Under the pieces are notes generated by a model, which saw only the letters and a program-made list of their open reading frames with translations, was not told the DNA's origin and made no database searches. 64,000 bases of DNA from assembly GCF_040712315.1 (NCBI RefSeq), contig NC_134023.1:14145442-14209441 (forward strand). Reading direction: 5' to 3'. This document shows positions 34,054 to 44,832 of this stretch, piece after piece (position 1 is the stretch's first letter; every line of letters begins with the position of its first letter). Both the position numbers and the translations under genes were made by a program. The DNA comes from Castanea sativa. Lineage: Eukaryota > Streptophyta > Magnoliopsida > Fagales > Fagaceae.

Positions 34054-34656
34054 CAAGGAAGTCAATACCGTACCGGAGGCTGTACCGGTTTGGCCACCGG
34101 TACGATATATTTCGGATACCGGTCAATACCGGTGTACCGTTTCGGGTTTACCGCTATTTTATATATATATATATATAAAATATACACACACTAAAATCTC
34201 TAGAACCATGGTTATAAGCATATAATATTTCACTTATATTATAGTAAATATAAAAGTTTATCATAAAATATTACCTCAATTCAGAAAAAATTATTCATAG
34301 TTTTAAACTTTAGTATTAATTAAAAGGAAGAAAAAAAAACACAATATAAAAAATAGAAAGCTTAGTTGTTCATTGCATACTAAAAAAACAAATAATACTA
34401 ATAAGTTATTATTATGTCCTTACAAAAATTCAAAAATTACAAAACTAAAAAAAAAAAAAAAGTTTTTTTTTCTGTACCGGCCGGTACGCCCGGTATTGGC
34501 CGGTATTACCCGAAATTGGCCGGTATGGCCGGTATGCGACCGGTACGGCCGGTATTTTTTTCGGTACAAAATAGAAGTGTACCGGTACCGGTGCACTGAC
34601 CGGTACGGTACGTACCGGCCGGTACGGCCGGTACCGGTACGGTATCGACCACCCTG
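34054..34656. mobile_element. CCGGTAC-rich hAT-type element
   Basis: 603 bp. The right end, reverse-complemented, is CAGGGTGGTCGATACCG; the left end is CAAGGAAGTCAATACCG with one base missing. Flanked by exact 8-bp duplications gtttaact at 34046-34053 and 34657-34664. Both subterminal regions are packed with ACCGG, GGCCGGTAC and GTACCGGTAC palindromes; the centre is AT-rich with a (TA)n run. There is no transposase frame. The open frames here (34373-34696 and others) follow from the repeats. Confidence 0.82.
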
Positions 34657-36335
34657 GTTTAACTCAAGCAATGCACGGGATCATCTTACATGTTAGAAGA
34701 CAAAACAAATGAAGAATATGAAAAGAAGATTATCTCCATCTTGTGATAATGATAAAAACACCGCAGCTATTGATGAGGGTAATTTCTATCTTCAACTTGT
34801 GATCACGAAGAAGATGCAATGACCAAAAACCTATTATATAATATAGCACATCAAGGGAAATAAATATTAAAACAACCAAAGATTTAAACATACTAAAGAC
34901 TCATATAAACAAAAACAGAACTTTAACTAAAGTGTTTGATTACCATAGACAATGTGGCTTAAGTCACAGCAAACCCTAAAATGAAAATTGAAAAAAAAAA
35001 AAAAGACTCAAACACCATACGAACCAACTACACAAACTACCTAAGTAAAATTGATCAATTTTTTTTCCTTTAAAATGCATGCATGATAATTTTATAACTC
35101 AATAAATATTTTTGGCTGAATTATTATATAAAACAATCACAATATAAGCAATAAAAACTGAAAATTTGAGAAAACCCAAGTAAGATATGCTAAGTTTCCT
35201 CTATCATTGTTACATGCAAGATTCTTGATGTGTCCTAATTACATAGCATTTTATATATGAATGTCTATCGACATCTATATGTGTATAAAAATTATGCCAG
35301 ATTCATTGCCAAGAACATAAATATAATCATTGGTTACTAAAGCCGGCTGCTAACAGTATTTTAATATCAGAAATCTCAAATTGGTGAAATTCACCTGCTG
35401 CATCATTGCAGTATTTTTACTTTCTTCCTTTAATTGCGAATATACCCAATTATCACCTTTAAAAAAAATGAAAACAAAATTTGTCACTTCTAAAATATGG
35501 TTTTAGAGAATCAACATGGTGACATGAATATACACATTTGTATGATCTAGAGGACAAATGATATAATACTCATTACAAAATCATTCCCAACTGCCATATA
35601 TGCAAGAAGATGAATGTTTGAGACCCACCAATTAAATTGCAGAAGAAAAAAAGAACAAAAAAAAGCCAAGTGGAGCTCAAAAATTAGACTATATAATATG
35701 CAATAAGTTACCTGAGTTGCAAAAGGGAATTATTAAATGATCATCCCAACAACGTTGTGAAGACAAACAAAGAAAACATATTGAAACCTTAACTATTATA
35801 ATAAATAACTAACTATTATCAAGTAATCATCCTAAAGAGTAACACATACCCAAACGTAAGCCTAAATCAAAAGCAATTCAATTGAAATACCAAAACCTAA
35901 AACATATTTTGTCAGCAAATTTTAAAATCATTTTACCGGCGATGTTTATAGGAGCTATAATGGTGACTCAAAGGCGGAATTTGGAGAGAGAGATCGGCCT
36001 AATAAAGTCTCTCACATTTCCCTATCTCTCTCTCACTCTCTTCGGCTCTTATTTGTTCCTAACTATAGTGAAAAACTTATTAGGGTTGGTGGGCTTTTTT
36101 TAACATTGTAAAGGTTCAGTAATACTGCCAAACCAAACGATCCCTTAAAAAGTACTAAAATAGATCGGTCAATATTGGGCCAAACGAATCGTTACTCATT
36201 TATTTATTTTTTGGTTTTGTTTTGTGAATGGATAAGAGATGGTGGTTTTGGCCTTTAGGACGTTGAAGATGCAGAGGAAGGATTTGTGAGAGGATTTCTA
36301 TGGGTTTTAAAAGAACGTTTGAAGCAATAAAAGTT
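34657..36335. other. AT-rich intergenic stretch
   Basis: No gene recognised. Near 36120 the sequence ccaaacgatccc resembles one terminus of a DNA element, without a partner. Confidence 0.45.
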
Positions 36336-37317
36336 TGATAGGCTAAGAATGTATTGACTCATTGGGTAAATTAACCAATTAATTATCTAAGTGAATTAAT
36401 TAAGTCAATTAACATGCAATACGCGTGGTAGCATAAAAAAATCACCAAATAACTAAATGCAGCGAAAATTAAATGTGACACGAGTGATTTGTTTACGAAT
36501 GGGGAAAACCATCGAGGCAAAACCCCATCGGGTGAATTTAAGGTTACCACTCCCGAGAAACCACTATTATCAAAACAAGCGGTTACAAGTAAAGAAATCA
36601 CAGTATCTTATACCAACTTACAATTGAACTCTTACCCCAATACACAATTGGACTTGTAATGTAGTGACAATCTCTCCTTTCAATGCATGGCTCAAAGTAC
36701 GTGGCTAACCAATCGATGCACAGATCTCAGTATGTGACTAACACACCAACTTGAGAAGGATGTTGGCTGCAAAGTTTTTTAGTTCATCCACACGATAAAG
36801 ATCAAGAAGCTTCTTGGTTAAAAAACCGTATAGCGTACAAATGCAGCAACTTCTTCAAGAGAAAGATGAATTAGGGCAAATTGTCTTCGGTCACAATATG
36901 ATGTAACAACAAGTGCAACAACCTTATGACGACCCTTAAAATAATCCTTATATATGTCTAGGGTTGAGAGAAAAGAAAAGCTAAACAAATAGCTTGGATA
37001 TGTGTGAAAAACATATCTGAAAATCTGAATTTTGTAATTCTCAATAGATACAACTGTCGAACTATCTGTCGAGTTTCGAATATTAAACCTCAATAGATAC
37101 ATCTGTCATGCTCTTTGTTGAGTTGTAATGAACGATACTTCTTCACTTGATTCTTGGACAGATTTGCATGGTTTCAATATTTGGACTTGAACTCTTGTTT
37201 CTTGAAGTATTAAACACATCATAGATCTACCCAATTACAAGTAAAGTGTATTTTATCAAAGGATTAGCCAATGCTATATTACATATGTCCTTAACATGTT
37301 CCACATATGTCCTAACA
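36336..37317 (-). mobile_element. Solo LTR related to the copia at 8543
   Basis: Shares with the copia LTRs the blocks gtgactaacacaccaacttgag, ggctgcaaagtt, ccttatatatgtcta (TATA on minus at 36956-36966), ctgtcgag and the end cacatatgtcctaaca. No internal region or primer site is attached. The flanks aagtt (36331-36335) and aagtt (37318-37322) give a 5-bp duplication if the left end is TGATAGGC; an alternative left end near 36361 lacks a duplication. Solo LTRs arise by recombination between the two LTRs of an element. Confidence 0.75.
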
Positions 37318-37332
37318 AAGTTAAAACTTTTA

Positions 37333-39490
37333 GGGCACGTTTGTTAGACTATAACGGTAATTACATATATGTATTACAAGAAATATAAGATGTTGTAATG
37401 TAATATGCATTACTAGTCATTTGTATAGTGACACATAAATAATAGAATCCTAAAGACAATGAAATAAAAGCATTTTAAATCAAGCTTAAACTATAGGCAA
37501 AAATGCACTTTTATTCCCTATATTTTGGGTCAATTCCCATTTTGGTCTAAAAATTGATTTCATTACTAATATAGTCCCTAAAAAAAGAAAATCATTTTTA
37601 AAATGGTCCCTAAAAACAAACTTTCTATGTGGCAGATGGAGTGCCCTACTTGCTGACGTGACCATTAAAATATTATTAAAAATAATTATTTGACATTTTT
37701 AAATACCGCATCAGCATTTTAATTAATAAAATTAAAAATAAAAATAAAAAGCCAGATTTCTCAATTTTAATTTTAATTAAAAAATAAAAAAACAAACAAA
37801 AAAAATTACTTTTTTTAAGCTCTAAAGATTGAAGCTCAAGCTCCATCGTGTTCTCATTCAAAAAAAAAAAAAAAGCTCTCAATGTGTACTCATCTCTCAC
37901 TTTCTCACACACACTGAACCCGAGCTCTCCCATCCATTCCTAACAAGAACACTTCTCTTGGTCTCAAGAGCCAAACAGCATGACCACTCAAAAATCAAGA
38001 TCAAGAGAACCCACAATCTCATGATCCCTAATCCAACAAACCCTAACCCTTTGAATTGAAGACCTATAAAACCCATCCCACGATCAAACCTTAGCAACCC
38101 AAGACGAATCAAGTCGGTTCGTGTTAATCTCAACCGTGCTAATCTAGCTCGGGCATTGAGGTTGCCTTTTTCGGTGAAGAAGAGTGCCACCACTTCGATG
38201 GTTTTGGTGAACTCACTACGGTCAACAGAGGAGATTGGGTTTGTGAACAATTTGGAGACGGATTCTTCTCCACCACGCACCGCCAATCTGACCCCAAACT
38301 CTCTAATCTCAAAATCTCATCTCCGCTCAAAACCTTACACCCAATATTGACCAATGCTGAGCAGATCAAGAGGTTGATCTTCAAGGTTTTGATCATGGAG
38401 GCCATGGGGTCTTGATGTCGTGAAAACAATGGGAAAAATTTGAAGTCTTGCATGTGGGTGTTGTGAACACGGATCAGTGGTTGGGTCCACTGATGATTTT
38501 GGTTTGGGTTGTGATCTGGGTTTCATTTGTGTTTGTTCTCTATTTGCGATTTGGGTCTGTGTTTGTGTTTGATCTTTGTTTTTGTTCTTTTTTTTCATTT
38601 GTGTTGTTGTGATCTGGGTCGGTGTTTGTGTTTGATCTCTGGTTTTTTTTTTTCATTTGTGTTGTTGTGATCTAAGTTTGAGTTATTGGTTGTTGGGTTT
38701 GTGTTCTTGTAATCTGAGTTTGAGTTTTTCATTGCTAGGTTTGATTGGGATGAACACGAAGAACAAGTTGTGATGTTCTTATGAAAATTAATAATGATAA
38801 GTAATAATTTTTTTTAATTAAAATTAGATTTAAAGTTTTTTTAATAATTTAATTTCTTTTTTTATATAAATTTTATGACATGGCTTTGTTTAAAAAAATT
38901 AAAATGTTGACGTGGTATTTAAAAATGCCAAATAATTATTTTTAATAATATTTTAATAGCCAAGTAAGCAACCAGGGCACTCTGTTTGCCATGTAGGAGG
39001 TTTCCATTAGTGGGTTGATGGCAGGGACCATTTAAAAAACAATTTTCTTTTTCTAAGGACTACATTAGTAACGAAATCAATTTTGGGGCCAAAATGGGGA
39101 ATTGGCCCAAAATGTAGGGACCAAAAGTGCATTTTCGCCTAAAATATATTTTAGAAAATATCTTACTTTTATAATTATATTTCTTAAAAAATATTTTTTA
39201 AATTTGAAAGAGATTAGTTATTTTTTATGATTTTTTATTTTCATAATTGTTATGTGCATATGGAAAGTTTCTGTATTTGGAAATATTTTTATTTTAAAAA
39301 TTCATCCACCTACTAAGGATTAGCTATTACAACTCTTTTAGAGATAAATAGTTATTCTTTATTTTAAAGAATAGTTATTCATAAGGAATGACTATTTCCT
39401 GTAATAAAAACATAACAAAACTACTGAAAAGGTAAATCATAGGAATAACTATTACATTATAGTGCCTATTACAGTCTACCAAATGTACCC
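37333..39490. mobile_element. PIF/Harbinger-like MITE split by a MULE
   Basis: The left end gggcacgtttgttagact and the reverse-complemented right end gggtacatttggtagact are clear inverted repeats, with TTA on both sides (37330-37332 and 39491-39493). The GGG(C/T)..GTTTG ends and TTA site fit Tourist/PIF-Harbinger elements. The element proper is about 514 bases; the rest is the Mutator-like element inserted at 37496. Confidence 0.72.
37496..39139. mobile_element. Long-TIR Mutator-like element with internal sequence
   Basis: Terminal inverted repeats of about 235 bases (37496-37730 and 38905-39139) start ggcaaaaatgcactttt on the left and ggcgaaaatgcactttt on the right complement. The 9-bp flanks are taaactata (37487-37495) and taaaatata (39140-39148), with one mismatch, the size expected for Mutator-like transposition. 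The interior (37800-38760) is GC-richer than the TIRs, has CT-rich and protein-like frames, and could be captured host sequence as in Pack-MULEs. I do not recognise the source. Two 63-base GT-rich tandem units lie at 38559-38684. Confidence 0.82.
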
Positions 39491-40527
39491 TTAAGTTGAA
39501 ACGGTGTTCCGCATGGACGGGTTTTTATTTTTATTTTGCAATTTAACATCAAAATACTAATAATAGTTAGCATTGTTTTCAAACTATTTAAAAAACTAGC
39601 ATCTCGAGTCTCTAAGACTCGAGTTCACTGTAGCAACTCTAGCCTTAGAGACTCGAGTTCTATGTACTAGCAAAGTTGAGGTGGAAAAATATTTCCTTAA
39701 ACAAAACCCAAAAAACACATGCTCTCATCTTCTCTTAACAAACCCAGAATTGTTCTTCCTTTTTTTCCTTTTCTTCCTTCATTCTTCATTCTCTAGACCA
39801 ACCAAACACAAATCAAAAACAAATCCCAGGGACAAACCCACAAAGACCCATTGCAGAAGAAGAAGGAAGAGAAGAATAAGAACACGGAACTAACCCGCAA
39901 ACACCCACCAAACCCAAATCAAAAATAACCTCAAGAATAAACCCACAAAGACTTATGGCAGAAGAAGAAGCAGGAGAATATGAACACCCACTGAACAAAC
40001 CCATAAACACCCATTACAGAAACCACACCCACATTAAGTCCGATTTGATTTCCCTCGCTTAAAGCCCTCGCCACCTAGGTTCAATCCAAATCGCTGCTTG
40101 GGTTGCTTTATTGTTGCTTCTCTGGTTTGCTTGGTTTTGCATTGTTGTTGCTTCTCTGGTTTGCTAGGTTTTGCATCATTGTTTTTGTTTTTGTTGCTTT
40201 TTTGCTGAGTTGCTTCTTTCTACTTTGTTGATCTCTGCATTGTTTCTTTTCTTTGTTGATCTATGACATCTTTGATGACTGTGTTTTCTCTTTAGGAAAC
40301 TCGAGTCTTAAAAGACTCGAGTTCCACATTGAAAACTTTTCCATCTCAACACTATCATCGAATAAAACTCTAGTACTTGAGACTTGAGTTGTTACAATAA
40401 AATCGAGTCTAGGAGCCTCGAGATGTTAGTTTCCTAATTAGTTTGGAAATGATGCTAATTAATGAAATTGTTAGCATTTTGGTGTTAAATTGCAAAAATT
40501 ATCCACCATGGGGGTCTTTTAACTTAA
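39491..40527. mobile_element. Foldback element FB2
   Basis: About 100-base inverted ends (left ttgcaatttaacatcaaaat ... actagcatctcgagtc; right reverse complement ttgcaatttaacaccaaaat ... actaacatctcgag). CTCGAGT hairpins follow on both sides, then an interior with two degenerate copies of a gaagaagaagg-rich unit (about 39825-39980). The outer limits are approximate, because the left end runs into the TTA flank of the neighbouring Harbinger-like element. Confidence 0.7.
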
Positions 40528-40781
40528 AGATGTATACGTGTCAGTTTTTAAAGTAGTCTTTTTTCTTACATGGCAGAACAACCTTAACTGGAGGAAAAAA
40601 GGCTCTGTTATTATATATAATATTATATTAGATTAGATAAACTTGTGATTGTGACAAGTGTTTATATTCTCTTACAACAAATGGCTACACTTTCCTTACA
40701 CTAAGTGACTACTTTTCTTTAAAGATTTAAGTACATTACATAATTTTCCTATAGTTTGGAGTAATTTCAAATTAAACTTTA

Positions 40782-41142
40782 GGGAAAATTATAACTTACC
40801 TATTTGTGGTTTGGCAGAAATTTAAGTTGCCTACTTGTGTTTTGAAATTTGTTACTTTACCCATTTGAGGTTGGCTTGGTTAGAGTTTTATAATCCACAT
40901 GTGTTAAAAATATGGATAAATATGTGATTTTGCTCCATTTTTATGCCTCTCTCCTCCAAAAAAAAAAAAAATAATACAAGATCAAAATGAATCCAGTAGA
41001 ACACTTGCATAATGAGATTTCAAATTACAAGCATGAATTTATATTTCAGTCAAACCTTAGGTAGGTAAAGTTTCAAATTTCAAGCAGTAGGTACACAACT
41101 TAAATTACGGCCAAACCACAGGTGGGTAAGTTGTAATTTGTC
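40782..41142. mobile_element. Small TIR element with 10-bp TSD
   Basis: 361 bp. The inverted ends match over about 85 bases (left aacttacctatttgtggttt, right complement aacttacccacctgtggttt). Flanked by exact ttaaacttta at 40772-40781 and 41143-41152. The duplication length of 9-10 suggests a Mutator-like MITE. Confidence 0.82.
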
Positions 41143-41733
41143 TTAAACTTTAAAATTTTAAAAAGTTTAAATCAAAGTAATGACTTTTGAAGTTTGAAAT
41201 TCATTTTAAGTCACATTCTTAATGACTTTCCATTAACAATAACTAAAAAACATGAATTTATATATATATATATATATGTGTATATATATATATATATATG
41301 TTTTTTTATGGGAAAATTTTAATATATATTAAAAACCTATCCAAAACAAAAAAGGCAATCCTTGTGCATGAAACTATAATACACTAGCCTCTGAGCATGC
41401 GCTTATGTGTGTGCACAGAAACTCTTTTATTGTTTTGGGTAAAGATTAATAATTTGCATATATTATAATTTAGAAATATATATATATATATTATTTATTT
41501 TTCAAACAAATAAAAAAGATAAACTTTAGAGATAGGCCGTAACTGTAATTTCTTTTTTGAACATAAAGGGAAAAAAAATCCTAAATTTTAGGAGTTCTTT
41601 TCTTGAATTCAAAATGAAATTTATTATTTGACATTTATGACCATATTTCTAAATAAATTTACCTTTTATTAATGAGAGTATTTTTAAATTAAATAAATGT
41701 CTAGTTGAAAGAGGAGAATCCTCTTATATATAG
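41143..41733. other. AT-rich stretch with (TA)n
   Basis: Interrupted (TA)n at 41259-41300 and a short one at 41476-41492. No gene. Confidence 0.5.
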
Positions 41734-42541
41734 TGTAAGTACTAGATTTGGTTCCCAATCCTAAAGGGAAAAGGATTTAGGCCTAAAGAGCCCAACTCAA
41801 TAAATTTGTAGAGAATGGGCTAAACAAAACCAGGTTTTAATGAATCAAACAGTAATTATAGTGAGCCCAGATGAAAGGAAAACAAAAATGAAATTGTTTT
41901 GCACGAAATGAATCGTCCTCGGCACAGGCTGAAGAGACTAAATCTCATTTACATATGCTTCCTTTGAATTCGGTTACAAGTCCAGCTCTCAATGCTAAAA
42001 TGGTTTTCTCTTTCTTTCACAAATTTTAGATCCTCCTGGGGTTTCCTTCTTCGCTATATATCCCTCTCTTTTTCATTTCCCTCATCCACGTGTAGATCAA
42101 GTTGTTGACCTTGATCCCTGTCTCATCAACACCTTCTTGAAATCTTTGAAAGTAGCTATAAGGTGGCTTACCACTGTTCAGGTATCACCTCCACATTAAT
42201 GTGGCCAGAGGATTAATTGCAGAGCATTCAATGCAGTGGTAGTAGCTTTCTCTTAGATATTTCTCAGCTTCCCTTCATTTCATGCTTCCATGACGTTTAT
42301 CTTTATCAATGGAATCTTTTGGAATGTCACCCTCAGGGGCGAACCAATCCTTCACACCTCTGTTTTGCTTAGCCAAGGAGGCATTTCTCCTCGGACTATT
42401 TTCACAACCCTCGCAGCTATAATTTGTTCGTGGCGTTCTATCTCTTACGTCTTCCTTATTGTCTACATGTCCTCAGACCACTAAGTGTCCTTGAACCAGG
42501 CCCACGGCCCAACATAATCTTCTGGGCCTCTTATCCCTACA
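41734..42541 (+). mobile_element. Solo LTR with perfect TSD
   Basis: 808 bp, starting TGTAAGTACTAG and ending ATCCCTACA, flanked by exact 5-bp duplications tatag at 41729-41733 and 42542-42546. A TATA box (GCTATATATCCC) lies at 42051-42062 on the plus strand. No internal sequence. The family is unknown to me. The frame at 42290-42484 is not supported as a gene. Confidence 0.8.
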
Positions 42542-42546
42542 TATAG

Positions 42547-44832
42547 TATAGATATAGTACACTATATAGCAATACTATATATTGAAGTTATATAACAACC
42601 AATCATTTAATTATTATTACCAAAACATTCGTAAATAAAATTCATGCTTTTACTTGAAGATTTTATAATTTGACAGTCCCTTATGTTATATTCATCATGT
42701 CCAACGGAATAGATGGAAAATGTGATTGTTGGGATCCTGAATGGCAAGATGAGAAAGGTCAAGAAAATAGAATTTGAAATTTGTGAGAAATTCATCTGAA
42801 ATTTCAGTTCCTTGATTTCACCTGTATGGAGTGTGACAAGGAAAGGAGAAGGCACGGAGACAGTAGTGTGTCTTTAGGTGGTGAGAAAAACCTTGTGAAT
42901 GTTAACATTAATATGTTAGACAATTTTATCAATTCAAATTAATATATTAGATAGCTTTATCTTCCATTCAAGGGTAGTTATAGTTTTGCTGTGTAAAGTG
43001 TACTTTCTAAAGACTATCATTCATCTATTGTTGTTACCATAAACTGGTCACTTAGTTGCAAATTTCGTGTACGTTTGGCTCCAAATTAAAAAGTCAGTTT
43101 ATTTTACTATTTAGCTTATTTTTACTACTATTTATGGGTACCATTGCACTTTTTGGTACTATTTATGGGTCCCACTTTACCATTCTAGTTAACTTTTACC
43201 TTTATCTACAGTTCTTTCAGCAAAAAGTTTTTAATTTCAGCAAAATAGGTGGATCCCAAATAGATTTATACAAATATCATAGTAGGATGTGCTACCTAAT
43301 GAAATTTGGTTTCGGGCTGGTGTGATATTACTTCCATCTTTTCCTTACCTCAAATCCACTATTTTTGAACCAGATAGTTAATTTTACCATTTCTTGTACT
43401 GCCACATACAGTTTCTGCAGTTCCTACGTCATTTATTTAAAGTTCCAGTCAAATATTTATCCTTTTCTTATGTTTTCCTGGCAACTAAATAAAGATTAAC
43501 CATATCTTCAAGTAATTGTCTAAACAGTTGCGTATTAGGCCAATATGAGATAAGCAATTGTGTAGAAAAGTGCAGTGTTCTAGTTGCAGTGATGTGTTGA
43601 TCCTGTATCTTGTGCAGCACAGTTCCTCCCAAGTCATGCTCTCCAAAATTAAAGCGAAGACAACAACACTTTCATTGTGGTAACTCTAGGAAGGCAATAA
43701 GAAGAAATTGCAATATTCAGACATCACGACTATGATAGTGGTACCGCATAAAATATAGTTTCTAGAACATGAAGAAATTGCAATATTCAAACACGAAGTC
43801 TGATGCATTTGCAACACTGGAAAGGCAACTAAAAAAGCTTGCCAGATTCCTCAAAGATAATTTCATACAATTATTATCTTTTAATTTTAACAATAAATCC
43901 TATTCTAGGATATCTTAGGCCGCAAGGATACAAATACTGCCTTGGAAAAATCATCTCCAAGAGAAATAAATAAAAGAGAGGATCCATTTGCACTAAACTC
44001 CAAGTTAGCGATATTCATGACTTTTGTGTCAGTTTGTGAGACATTTGACAATATTGGACAGATTGAATTCTGATGAACAAAAATATTTCATTAAACAAGA
44101 CAAAGTTTAAAGATTACATGAGCAGCAAATATAGAAACAAGCCTTGTATTCAAACTAAACCCAGCAAAATATGACAATGCAGCCAAACCAAAGAATAAGT
44201 TTCAAAAATAGAAAGCAAAATCTGTAGAAATTTTTGGAAATTTTCAAGTGCCATGCACAAAATGATTAGTTACTAACAGATTGATGCCTTTTGTGAGGTA
44301 TTTTCCTGCTTTTTAATGGTTACCGTTACTTCTCTTCACAAGTTGCTCGAGTCAGTTCCAATGGATAGCTCATTTCAATCAGAAATGAAGCATTCAATAC
44401 AATTGTTGTGTGCTAGATAGCAACGCAAAAGGAAGGTATACATTTTTTATTATTATAGAAAATTGTAGTATTCCTGATATTCAAAAATGAGAAAACAAAT
44501 TATTATATGACAGTGATAGTAGTAAGAAAGCAATGAAATAGGGGTGACATTAATTGGTAAAAAGAAGAACATTGAAAGTATGAAGTTCTGGTGCAATGGC
44601 TTTTCTTTTCCCCTATCTATTGTGGTGCAATGCTAAGGAACCGAAAGAAAGTACAAAGGCCATACCTACTTTGTGGCAAACGATGGAATCCAATCCCTTT
44701 AATATCAATATCATGTACTGGATCATTAAATTGGTATTGTAGTAATACCTCCCAAAGCTCATATTTCATTATGTGCAGTAAATTGAAAATGCAGTAGCAA
44801 TTCTTGTACAAGTATTAATTGAATAAGTTCCC
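42547..44832. other. Gene-free stretch downstream of DUF2921 gene
   Basis: No supported gene. A 19-bp exact repeat (gaagaaattgcaatattca) occurs at 43701-43719 and 43771-43789. The part nearest 44832 would hold the 3' UTR of the minus-strand DUF2921 gene. A short minus frame (44811-44617) ends in an AG/GTATGG that could be a splice donor, but nothing supports an extra exon. Confidence 0.4.

Noticed and set aside
34373..34696. Arg/Tyr/Pro-rich frames on both strands
   Set aside because: They are produced by GTACCGG palindromes at the end of the hAT-type element.
37897..38453. Minus-strand frames of 104-129 codons inside the Mutator-like element
   Set aside because: No recognised domain, and overlapping frames on both strands. 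Possible captured sequence is noted as a finding, but not as a gene.
44617..44811. Short minus-strand frame just after the DUF2921 stop, possibly a further exon
   Set aside because: The sequence does not resemble the missing DUF2921 C-terminal membrane domain, and the upstream frame ends in a normal stop.
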